Source: Candidatus Latescibacterota bacterium
Lineage (GTDB): Bacteria; JAAXHH01
Length of the DNA: 64,000 nt
Direction of reading: 5' to 3'
NCBI GenBank assembly: GCA_022821085.1
Contig: JAJEEG010000006.1
Span: 2,191,330-2,255,329, forward strand
Part shown: piece after piece, positions 38,257 through 47,111 of the stretch
Numbering within the stretch: the first letter of the stretch is position 1
Layout of the letters: every line of letters starts with the position of its first letter
Position numbers and translations under genes: made by a program
Notes under the pieces: model-generated
Databases searched by the model: none
What the model was told of the DNA's origin: nothing
What the model saw: only the letters and a program-made list of their open reading frames with translations

Positions 38257-41232
38257 ATGGCAGATCTGCGCGCCAACATGAAAGTCAGGTACAAGGCCGA
38301 TCCTTCCACCGTGGGTTGGGTCGTTTCCGTCACAGGCGAAAGTGCAAGGGTTTTCATCGCCGATTCCACCAAGCTGGTGCCGGTCACAGAACTAGAACCG
38401 GCTCCCAGTCTGGTAGAAATGAACCCCGATGAATTCAGGAATACCCTGACGCAACGCAGACTGGAGCACCCGCTGACGGACCAGCTTCTTTCGTACAAGG
38501 CTTCCCGGACCGACCTATACTACCATCAGTTCCTGCCTGTCAAGAAGATGCTAGAGTCGCCCGATCAGCGACTCCTTATTGCGGACGAGGTGGGCACGGG
38601 TAAGACTATTGAGGCTGGCCTGATCTGGGCGGAGTTGGAGTCCAGAGAAGCATACGGCCTCGAGAACGTCTGGATAATCTGCCCCAAGTCGCTCGTTGGG
38701 AAGTGGCAGGACGAGATGTTGCATCGGTTCGATCTCCGGGTTGAATCCATGTCGTCGCAAGATCTTCGCCAAGCGCTGGTGTCGCTGGAGCGAGATGGTG
38801 TGCTACCGCCCAGGTTTTCCAAGACCGTAGTCAATCTGGAGTTGATACGAGCCGAGGAGTACGCGGCAAGGTTGGGCCAGACGGCCATCGCATGGGACTT
38901 GGTGATCTTCGACGAAGCCCATCACCTTCGTAACCCTGAGACCCTGTCTCATGCCTTGGCAGTCTCCATCTGTGAGCGGTCGAAGACCGCACTTTTCCTA
39001 TCTGCCACCCCGTTGCAGACCAGCCTATCCGACATCGTTCACCTGATGGAAGCGTTAGGAGTGGATGTGGCGGCAGCCCCACGCCTGCTTGAAGAGCAGC
39101 TGCGCTGGGACATGGAGTTGAACGACTGGATCCGTTTGGTCAGAAACCAGCCTCCTGGTTGGCAAAAAGAAATGGATCGTGTTTTGTACCGTTTGGAAGT
39201 TAAAGGCGGGCATGACAGGCCAGGATGGATCGGATTTCGGCAGCTTGTGAGCGAGTCTGACATGGAGGACAGGGCACAGCGAACCATTGTTGTCGAAGCA
39301 GCGCGCGACCTGCAGGCGCTGAGTCCATACATGACACGGACGCTTCGCTCGGACGTAGACGCCAACAGACCAACGCGAGAGGCTATCACCCGGAGTGTGG
39401 AATTCAGCCCCGAAGAAAAGGCTTTCTATGATAAAGTCTATGATTTCTGCCTGGAACGCGCATCGACGGCAAGCGCACCCCCTGGATTCATAACCCAGAT
39501 GCCGGAGCGACGGACTGCGAGTTGTGTACCCGCCGTAGCTTCGGAGATCCTGGGATACGCGGCAGAGGACGAGGACGAAGAGGCCAGAGCGCGGTTCACA
39601 CAAAAAGAAGTCGTGATATTGAAGCCACTTGCGCAAGCGGCGCTGAGATCAACAGATCGGAAGTTAGAGGCGCTGTGCGAGATACTTGAGCACTCATTTC
39701 GAGAGTTGAAGTCTGACAGGGTGATGGTCTTCTCGACTTTCCGGGGCACGCTCAATTATCTCGCGAAAGAACTGGACGAAAGAGGCTACTCACATGAACT
39801 GATGTACGGTCCCACGCCTCCGAGAGATGAGGACTGTCGACGGGATGAGAAGAGCCGCGAACGTATCGGGGCGGAGTTTCGGCGAGGCAAGTTCCAAATA
39901 CTGCTCGCCAGTGAAGTCGCCGGCGAAGGACTCGACTTCGAGCACTGCCACATCGTCATCAACTACGACCTCCCTTGGAATCCGATGCGCGTCGAGCAGA
40001 GGATAGGCCGATGCGATCGGATCGGCCAGCGCTCGGACAAGGTCCATGTCGGTAGTCTCGCCAGTATCGGGACAATTGAGCAGAGGATACTATCTCGCCT
40101 GTATGAGAGGCTTAACGTCTTTGAGCGGGCTTTGGGCGACATGGAAGTCATTCTGGGGGAGCATGTCGCTGCGTTCGAGCGAGAGGTATTCTCGCACAGC
40201 TTGTCCCCACAGCAGCAGCTGGATCGTCTCGAAAGAATTAGCCAAGCAGTAGAGAACAGGGAACATCAGCGGGAGTCGGTCACACAGTCGGGCGTCATCT
40301 CAGAGCAGGGTAGACAGTTAATCGAATCTGATCAGGACGAAATCAAGGATGCCGAGGCTAAGTTCTTGTCCCCGGAAGAGGTGGCGGAGTTCGTCTACGC
40401 CTCCCTTGATAGCCATCTCCCAAAGTGCGTGAAGCGAACACTCGCAAAGGAGCAGTTCGAGGTCAGCGGAACAGAGGAGATGAGGGATGCGCTACAAGGC
40501 CTGTTGAGGACTTATTCGTCCACCCACTACGCACGTACCGAGATCGTTCGCTTCCGTAAACGCTTGGACGAGCAAAAGAAGATAAGGGTCTCGTTCTCGG
40601 GACATGGAGACAACACCGAGTTCGTTCACACCCGACATCCTTTGGTACTGCTAGCGAGGAATCTGGTGGACGACACACTGTCCGATATCCCGTACTGCTC
40701 GGGTATGGTTCCCGCAGGTGTTGTGGACGAGCCGATCATGCTAGTCTGGGCCGTGGGCTCGCTTGAAGGCTACACAAACCGCGCCGAGATCCTTTGTGTA
40801 ACTGTCAACTGTGCCACAAGTTCGGTCCACCCCGTCACAGGCAACCAAGCCCAAGAGTTGACGCACATGCTGTTGCCATTCGGGGATGGACGTTGCGTTG
40901 ATATTGATGTAGCAGATCTACTGACGCAAGCCGAACACACGCTGCTGACTCAGTTTGACGGTCTTGGCAAAGTCTTCAATTCGAGGAATAACCTCTTAGC
41001 TGAGAAGGCAAGACAGGCGACAATCTCTCACGCCAGTCGCAAGCTTGACTGGCTGGAGCGCCAGCTAGCAAGGGGCAATATCAAGAACAACATAAGAAAC
41101 CTGTACCACGGCTGGCGCCGTAATATCGAAGCCGAGACCCAGTCAAAGTTGAATGAGATAGAGAAGAGAAGTCAAGTTCGGTCGTCTCTGGAGATAATAG
41201 GAGTCGTAGCCATACATCCGGAGAATCTCTGA
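38257..41232 (+). CDS. SNF2/RapA-like DEAH helicase
   Basis: LLIADEVGTGKTIEAGLIWAEL; LVIFDEAHHLRN; ALFLSATPLQ; EGLDFEHCHIVINYDLPWNPMRVEQRIGRCDRIGQ. Start ATG at 38257, 12 bp after the upstream stop (alternative TTG at 38224). Confidence 0.92.
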   Translation: MADLRANMKVRYKADPSTVGWVVSVTGESARVFIADSTKLVPVTELEPAPSLVEMNPDEFRNTLTQRRLEHPLTDQLLSYKASRTDLYYHQFLPVKKMLESPDQRLLIADEVGTGKTIEAGLIWAELESREAYGLENVWIICPKSLVGKWQDEMLHRFDLRVESMSSQDLRQALVSLERDGVLPPRFSKTVVNLELIRAEEYAARLGQTAIAWDLVIFDEAHHLRNPETLSHALAVSICERSKTALFLSATPLQTSLSDIVHLMEALGVDVAAAPRLLEEQLRWDMELNDWIRLVRNQPPGWQKEMDRVLYRLEVKGGHDRPGWIGFRQLVSESDMEDRAQRTIVVEAARDLQALSPYMTRTLRSDVDANRPTREAITRSVEFSPEEKAFYDKVYDFCLERASTASAPPGFITQMPERRTASCVPAVASEILGYAAEDEDEEARARFTQKEVVILKPLAQAALRSTDRKLEALCEILEHSFRELKSDRVMVFSTFRGTLNYLAKELDERGYSHELMYGPTPPRDEDCRRDEKSRERIGAEFRRGKFQILLASEVAGEGLDFEHCHIVINYDLPWNPMRVEQRIGRCDRIGQRSDKVHVGSLASIGTIEQRILSRLYERLNVFERALGDMEVILGEHVAAFEREVFSHSLSPQQQLDRLERISQAVENREHQRESVTQSGVISEQGRQLIESDQDEIKDAEAKFLSPEEVAEFVYASLDSHLPKCVKRTLAKEQFEVSGTEEMRDALQGLLRTYSSTHYARTEIVRFRKRLDEQKKIRVSFSGHGDNTEFVHTRHPLVLLARNLVDDTLSDIPYCSGMVPAGVVDEPIMLVWAVGSLEGYTNRAEILCVTVNCATSSVHPVTGNQAQELTHMLLPFGDGRCVDIDVADLLTQAEHTLLTQFDGLGKVFNSRNNLLAEKARQATISHASRKLDWLERQLARGNIKNNIRNLYHGWRRNIEAETQSKLNEIEKRSQVRSSLEIIGVVAIHPENL

Positions 41233-42004
41233 CTTCTCTGAATGAAGGGCGAAGCAGCAACTACTGACAGTTTGAATTCTCGGCACCAAAATCTGAGCCT
41301 ACAACGCTGCATATCGAGTAATGAGTCATTGAAGGGTACTGTTGTGCTTCAACACGTTTGGCCGGATGATGTGCGGGTGTAGAATAGGAGCCGTCCATGA
41401 CCAACACAGAAACCTATTCGATGTTAAAACGTTCCGCATGATTTGTAAGGAGGGTTTGAGCCACGTCGATACAATATTGTTAATTCGAAAGTTGCTGGAC
41501 GCGGGGTCGCAATTTAACCTTTCGCGCTTTGCTGCTTTGGCAAGAGCCAGTTTTTTTGATACATTCAAGGAACTGTTCATAAGGCACCGAACCACTGTTC
41601 TTGGGACTGTACATTCTGGGCGGTACGGCAATCACAATGTATTTAGCCGGAAACGTGACGTCTGACTGATCTGTGTCTGAGATACAATACCAGACCGTAC
41701 TCTCTAGACATTGACCACCAGAACATCGCGAATTACAGGCAAAGCACTTCTGGTTCGCTCAATCTGCTCCTTGATTTCGCCATGTGACTAACCTGCATCA
41801 CATTGGTTTACGCAACATTGCTTCTCCAATCCGCCCTGACATACGTCACTGGCGAAAAGCTGTTGCCCTTCCGATTGCAATCCCATTATATTGCCCTGTT
41901 TGCGAAACGGCGCCGCGCCGGGACCCGGCCTGTCCGGATTACGGCCCGGTGTCGTGACGGCTTTAGCTTGATTAACGGGAATTCCGGGACCAGCGGAGGC
42001 ACAT

Positions 42005-42952
42005 GTGCGCATAGCGGTATTCGGTACAGGAGGCGTGGGCGGTTATTACGGCGGACGGCTTGCCGAGGCGGGGGAAGAGGTCGTATTCATCGCGCGCGGC
42101 GAGCACCTGGAAGCCCTCCGGCGGGACGGTCTCCGCGTGGAGAGCACCAAGGGCGACTTTTCGTTGCCCTCCATCGAGGCCATCGGCGATTCCAGGCAGG
42201 CCGGCGACGTGGACGTCGTCATGCTCTGCGTCAAGTGCTGGCAGGTGCCCGACGCCCTCGACGGACTCCGGCCCCTGCTCGGACCGGATACCTGCATCCT
42301 GCCCATGGAAAACGGGGTGGAGACCCCGGAGCAACTCGCCAGGGAGTTTGGCTGGCGTCACGTGCTCGGCGGCGTATGCGGGATCGTCTCGTTCATCGCC
42401 GAACCGGGTCTCATCCGGCACGTAGCGTACGAACCCTTCGTCAATTTCGGCGAATGGGACAACCGGCCCAGTGATCGGGTAGACCGGCTGCGCCGGGCCT
42501 TCGAAGGCGCCCGGGGACTCATCGTCGATACCCCGGCGGATATACAGGCCGCCATGTGGCGCAAGTACATCCTCATCGCTTCGTGGAGCGGGATCGGCGG
42601 CGTGACCCGCGCGCCGATCGGCGTCGTCCGCAGCCAGCCCGGGACGCGGCGGCTCCTCGAGGGGGCCATGGAGGAAATCCACCAGGTGGCCGCCGCACTG
42701 GGGGTCAACCTCCCGGACGACATCGTGGCGCAGACCCTGGCCACCCTGGACAGCGTGGAATACGGCGGTACCGCCTCCATGCAGCGGGATATCATGGAAG
42801 GACGTTTCTCCGAACTGGAGGCCCAGACCGGCGCGCTGGTCCGCATGGGCAGGGAAGCGGGCGTGCCCACGCCGGTCAACGAATTCATCTACCATGCGCT
42901 TCGGCCGATGGAACTGCGCACGCGCGATCAGGTGTCCTTCGAGGCGCCCTGA
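42005..42952 (+). CDS. panE: 2-dehydropantoate 2-reductase (ketopantoate reductase) family
   Basis: VRIAVFGTGGVGGYYGGRLAEAGEEVVFIARGEHLEAL...GTASMQRDIMEGRFSELEAQTGALVRMG. GTG start. Confidence 0.88.
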   Translation: MRIAVFGTGGVGGYYGGRLAEAGEEVVFIARGEHLEALRRDGLRVESTKGDFSLPSIEAIGDSRQAGDVDVVMLCVKCWQVPDALDGLRPLLGPDTCILPMENGVETPEQLAREFGWRHVLGGVCGIVSFIAEPGLIRHVAYEPFVNFGEWDNRPSDRVDRLRRAFEGARGLIVDTPADIQAAMWRKYILIASWSGIGGVTRAPIGVVRSQPGTRRLLEGAMEEIHQVAAALGVNLPDDIVAQTLATLDSVEYGGTASMQRDIMEGRFSELEAQTGALVRMGREAGVPTPVNEFIYHALRPMELRTRDQVSFEAP

Positions 42953-43004
42953 GGCGCGGCGGCGCGGCGGCGCGGCGCCCTGAGGCTCGGCGGCGCGGCG
43001 GCGG
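42943..43004. repeat. 31-bp tandem duplication including the panE-like stop codon
   Basis: GGCGCCCTGAGGCGCGGCGGCGCGGCGGCGC / GGCGCCCTGAGGCTCGGCGGCGCGGCGGCGG; two mismatches. Confidence 0.92.
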
Positions 43005-43096
43005 CCATTCAGTCGCCCGTTGGCGTCCACAGGATGCGGCACGAAGCGTCCGGGTGACGCATCCGGCAACCAGACCATCCCTCCGGAACAAACCGA

Positions 43097-44107
43097 ATGA
43101 AATCGTTTCTCGAACGCATCGCCGACGACCGCCCCCTCCTCTACGACGGCGGTTTCGGCACCGAACTTTTCGCCCGCGGCATCGAGCTGGCCAACAGCGC
43201 GCTGGCCAACGAGCTGTACCCCGACATTGTCAGGGATATCCATTTCGATTATATTGAAGCAGGCTCGGAAGTGGTCGGGACGAATACGTTCGTGGCGTCT
43301 TTTCCCCATCTCGAAATGGCCGGCAAGGACGCCTCGGAATCCGAAGGGCTGATCCGTTTGTCCGTGGAACATGCCCGGACCGCCATCGAGCGCAGTGGGA
43401 AGGACGTCTACCTGGCCGGTTCCATCGGTCCGCTGCCGGGCGCCATCGAGGCCGACAGCGGCGATACGGAGTTCGGCATCGCTAACAGCATCGCGCGGGA
43501 CGCCCACGAGCGCGTGGGTACGACACTTGCCGAGGGCGGCGTGGATTTCTTCTGCGTCGAGACCATGTTCTCCGCCAACGAGGCGGCCCTGGCCGTCGAC
43601 GTGTTGCGGCAGTTCGATCTGCCCATCGCCGTGAACCAGACATACAAGTATACGAAAGACCGGGCTACGGGCGAGATCGTCTACAAGACGGACTGGGGCC
43701 ATTCGGCTGCCGATCTACTGGAGATCCTTGCGGCCGGCCTGGGCGGCGCGCAGTCCGGCGGACGCGACCTGCTCGAGCACGTGCAGGTCGTCGGGCTGAA
43801 CTGCGGCGCCGAGTCCCGGCGCGACGAGCACACGGGGATGCCTTACGCCATCACCGGCATCGGACAGTTGAAGCGCGCCTTGGATGCCCGGGGAGAGGCG
43901 CGGAAACGCATGATGGCCTATCCGAACGCGGGCAGGGCCCGGCTGGACGATCAGCACCGGACCTACTACGCCAACACCCCGGATGAGATGGCCGCCTGCG
44001 TGCCGGACCTCCTCGAGGCCGGCGCCTATTTCATCGGCGGATGCTGCGGTACGGGCGTCGCCCACATCCGCGCCTTCCGCGACGCGATGGACCGGGCGGC
44101 GGCGTGA
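43097..44107 (+). CDS. Homocysteine S-methyltransferase family protein
   Basis: LLYDGGFGTELFARGIEL; VVGLNCGAES; AYFIGGCCGTGVAHIRAF (zinc-site Cys motifs). Confidence 0.9.
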   Translation: MKSFLERIADDRPLLYDGGFGTELFARGIELANSALANELYPDIVRDIHFDYIEAGSEVVGTNTFVASFPHLEMAGKDASESEGLIRLSVEHARTAIERSGKDVYLAGSIGPLPGAIEADSGDTEFGIANSIARDAHERVGTTLAEGGVDFFCVETMFSANEAALAVDVLRQFDLPIAVNQTYKYTKDRATGEIVYKTDWGHSAADLLEILAAGLGGAQSGGRDLLEHVQVVGLNCGAESRRDEHTGMPYAITGIGQLKRALDARGEARKRMMAYPNAGRARLDDQHRTYYANTPDEMAACVPDLLEAGAYFIGGCCGTGVAHIRAFRDAMDRAAA

Positions 44108-44225
44108 GGTTCGGAACAGGCGGGATCACCCGAGTGAACGCGGCGCGCGGCGCGAATGCTCCCGCGGGCGTCGGCGCCTGCGGCGTGAGCCAGGACCGGG
44201 CGGCGTGAGCACGGGATCGGTCGGC

Positions 44226-44507
44226 ATGGCGGTTTACCAGGTACTGTACTGGCGGGACATCCCGGCGCAGGTGCGCGTCTACGGAGGCCGCAGTGGTGGC
44301 CGCCGGCCCCTTTCGCGCCAGATGCCCGACTGGTTCCAGCAGGAAATCGACCGGGTGGCCATGCGGGACGGGATGACCGGCACCGACGCCTACCTGGACG
44401 AGTGGCACTGGTCCGAGAAGAAGGAATGGCCGGGCGAGGAAGCAGAGGCCGAAGCGGTGGCGGAAGCTGTTTTGAAGCAGCTGGAAGACGGATACGACAG
44501 GGGATAG
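44226..44507 (+). CDS. Small protein resembling the 'virulence factor' family that accompanies corrinoid methyltransferase operons
   Basis: MAVYQVLYWRDIPAQVRVYGGRSGGRRPLSRQMPDWFQQEIDRVAMRDGMTGTDAYLDEWHWSEKKEWPG; internal ATG at 44226. Confidence 0.6.
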   Translation: MAVYQVLYWRDIPAQVRVYGGRSGGRRPLSRQMPDWFQQEIDRVAMRDGMTGTDAYLDEWHWSEKKEWPGEEAEAEAVAEAVLKQLEDGYDRG

Positions 44508-44541
44508 GCCCTCCGCGAACAGTTATCAACGAGGTAGTCCA

Positions 44542-45180
44542 TTGGGTCAGACGGTCGACATAGGCAGGCGCATCGAACTGGTTCCGCTGGATCCCCATTT
44601 CGGCGACATCTCGATCGGCCTGTACCGCCAGCAGGACGATGCGGGACCGGTCTACCAGGTATTCACTTACAGTCGGCGGGAAGGCGTCGAGGACCGGATC
44701 GCTTTCGTGGTGAAGGCCATGGCAGTCCTCGGAGGCATGGAGCCGGCCGGCAGTGGGCGCCTGCGGTTTCACTGCGGCCATGCACATCACCTGGCGGTAA
44801 AGCGGGTGTTCCTCGAAGCCTGCAAACTGGATCCGGCCGGCCCCGTCGAACCGCGGCCGCTACAGATCCTTGACAAGAAATCCGGCCTGCAGATCCAGGT
44901 CCTGAGCGAGGGCGACGGCGTCTACCGGGTCACGGCCCACGGCGAAAGCAAGGACCGCGAGCGACGTATTTCCTTCATCGCGGGCGGGCTGATGAAACTG
45001 GCCGAGATGGACGAAGTAAGCGGCACCCTGGACCAGGTAGTCTTCCCTTGCGGGCAGGTCCACGACGCCCTGGTCGGGCTGTTGCTGGTCCGCGCGCCCA
45101 ACGTCCGGGCCGTCCTGCGCGAGCAGGAGGCCGTCGCGAGCCGGGGCGTCCTGGCCGCACCCAGCCAGCAGGAAGGTTAA
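44542..45180 (+). CDS. Unknown protein with internal duplication and paired CG(H/Q)xH motifs
   Basis: Half 1: VYQVFTYSRREGVEDRIAFVVKAMAVLGGM...RFHCGHAHH. Half 2: VYRVTAHGESKDRERRISFIAGGLMKLAEM...VFPCGQVHD. Lies in the corrinoid operon. Confidence 0.75.
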   Translation: MGQTVDIGRRIELVPLDPHFGDISIGLYRQQDDAGPVYQVFTYSRREGVEDRIAFVVKAMAVLGGMEPAGSGRLRFHCGHAHHLAVKRVFLEACKLDPAGPVEPRPLQILDKKSGLQIQVLSEGDGVYRVTAHGESKDRERRISFIAGGLMKLAEMDEVSGTLDQVVFPCGQVHDALVGLLLVRAPNVRAVLREQEAVASRGVLAAPSQQEG

Positions 45181-45190
45181 GGAGGCCGAC

Positions 45191-46234
45191 ATGGAAACGA
45201 GCGTCAACAAGCCGATGAAGGGCCGGGATCGCGTTCTGGCCGCCCTGCGGGGAGAGCCCGTGGACCGCACGCCCGTGTGCAATCCGACGTCTGTCGCCAC
45301 GGTGGAACTGATGGATCTCGTCGACGCGCCTTTTCCGGACGCCAACCGGGACCCGGAACTCATGGCCCGTCTCGCGGCCACGGGTTACACGGAACTGGGC
45401 TTCGACAGCATCATGCCGGTCTTTACCATCATCCAGGAATCCTCCGCGCTGGGTTGCAAGATCCAGTGGGAGCAGAAGGACAACTGGCCCACCGTCAAGA
45501 TGCGCGAGCCCATCTGGACCGACGTGGACGACATCAAGATCCCTTCGGATTTCCTGACGCACCAGGACACGAAATGCGTCCTCGATGCCATCAAAAAACT
45601 CAAGAAGGAATATGGCGACGAAGTGGCGGTCATCGGGAAGACCATGGGACCCTGGTCCCTGGGATACCACTGCTTCGGCGTGGAACCCTTCCTGCTCTTG
45701 TCCCTCGACGATCCCGGCAGGACGCATCTCGCCCTGGACCGCATGAAGGAGGCCACGGTGGAGTTCGGCATCGCACAGATCGAGGCCGGAGCCGACGCCC
45801 TGACCCTGCCGGACCACGCCACAGGCGACCTGGTGAGTGGCGAATACTACCGCCGGTTCCTGCGGGACCTGCACATCGAGATGGCCGAACGGATCCCCAT
45901 CCCCCTGATCATGCATATCTGCGGGCGCACCGTGGACCGCATGGGCTACATCGCCGAGACCGGCTTCGCGGCCTTTCACTACGATTCGAAGAACAAGCCC
46001 GAGGAATCCATGGAGGCTGTCGACGGCAAGATCGCCCTCGTGGGCAACATCAACAATCCCGAAACGCTTTTCGCACGGGGACCGGAAGAGGTGAGCGCGG
46101 AAGTCCACCAGAACCTGGAGCACGGGATTCACCTCGTGGGGCCGGAGTGCGCGGTTCCCCTGCAGGCGTCCGTCGAGAACCTGAAGGCGATCCCGCAGGC
46201 GGTGAAGGACTGGCACGCCGGACACGCGGCCTAG
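45191..46234 (+). CDS. Uroporphyrinogen decarboxylase family (MtaA/CmuA-like) methyltransferase
   Basis: KGRDRVLAALRGEPVDRTPVCNPTSVAT...PLIMHICGRTVDRMGYIAETGFAAFHYDSKN. Confidence 0.88.
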   Translation: METSVNKPMKGRDRVLAALRGEPVDRTPVCNPTSVATVELMDLVDAPFPDANRDPELMARLAATGYTELGFDSIMPVFTIIQESSALGCKIQWEQKDNWPTVKMREPIWTDVDDIKIPSDFLTHQDTKCVLDAIKKLKKEYGDEVAVIGKTMGPWSLGYHCFGVEPFLLLSLDDPGRTHLALDRMKEATVEFGIAQIEAGADALTLPDHATGDLVSGEYYRRFLRDLHIEMAERIPIPLIMHICGRTVDRMGYIAETGFAAFHYDSKNKPEESMEAVDGKIALVGNINNPETLFARGPEEVSAEVHQNLEHGIHLVGPECAVPLQASVENLKAIPQAVKDWHAGHAA

Positions 46235-46283
46235 CGGCAGTTTTCAATTTCGGCATGAAACCGGGAGAACCGGACAGGAGCGC

Positions 46284-47048
46284 ATGGCAGCACTAAACGA
46301 TATCGCAAACGAATTTCTGAAGGAAGAAATCGAAGAGTTCATCGAAAGACCCAACGAGCGGACGCGGATCATCGACGCTTTCGCCCGGGCGACTCCGGCC
46401 ATGCAGGAGATCTCCGCGGCCCTCATCGACGGGGACAACGGGACGGTCGACACGCTGACCCGGGCGGCGCTGGACGGCGGCACTGAAGCGCTGGAGGTGA
46501 TGGACGACGGCCTGATCGCCGGCATGAGCGTCGTGGGCATCAAGTTCCGGGAGAACTTCATCTTCGTCCCGGAAGTCCTCGTCTGCGCCCGGGCCATGAA
46601 GGCCGGGATGGCGCACATCGAGCCCATACTCTCCGCCTCGGGCATCGAACCCGTCGGCACCGTCATCATGGGCACGGTCAAGGGCGACCTCCACGACATC
46701 GGCAAGAACCTGTGCATCATGATGCTCCGCGGCGCCGGGTTCGTGGTCCACGACCTGGGGGTGGACACCTCCGAGGACGAGTTCATGGACGCGGTGGAGG
46801 AGCACGAGGCGCCCCTGCTGGGCATGTCGGCCCTGCTCACCACGACCATGCCCAACATGGGCAAGACCATCGACGCCTTCATCGACAACGACATGCGGGA
46901 GGACGTCAAGATCATGGTGGGCGGCGCCTCGGTCACCCAGGAGTTCGCCGACGACATGGGCGCCGACGGCACCGCCGAGGACGCAGTGGGATGCGTGGAG
47001 CTGGCCCAGCGTCTCCTCGTAGAGCTCAAGCAGGAACAGGAAGCCTGA
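46284..47048 (+). CDS. Corrinoid (B12-binding) protein
   Basis: B12-binding motif GTVKGDLHDIGKNLCIMMLRGAGFVVHDLGVDTSEDEF; N-terminal B12-binding_2-like helical domain. Confidence 0.93.
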   Translation: MAALNDIANEFLKEEIEEFIERPNERTRIIDAFARATPAMQEISAALIDGDNGTVDTLTRAALDGGTEALEVMDDGLIAGMSVVGIKFRENFIFVPEVLVCARAMKAGMAHIEPILSASGIEPVGTVIMGTVKGDLHDIGKNLCIMMLRGAGFVVHDLGVDTSEDEFMDAVEEHEAPLLGMSALLTTTMPNMGKTIDAFIDNDMREDVKIMVGGASVTQEFADDMGADGTAEDAVGCVELAQRLLVELKQEQEA

Positions 47049-47111
47049 TCGGCCGGCCAAAGCGCGGAACGACCGATGAGCGGCCGGTCGGCCACCTCCC
47101 CTGAATCTCCC

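Noticed and set aside
41326-41665. Overlapping 101-aa (-) and 107-aa (+) ORFs after the SNF2 gene
   Set aside because: No RBS, no domain, and competing frames on both strands; better treated as decayed or non-coding sequence.
41700-41800. BON-like peptide GEIKEQIERTRSALPVIRDVLVVNV on the reverse strand
   Set aside because: Only about 25 codons between stops; at most a gene remnant.
41972-43702. 576-aa minus-strand ORF
   Set aside because: Antisense to panE-like and homocysteine methyltransferase genes, both with strong motifs.
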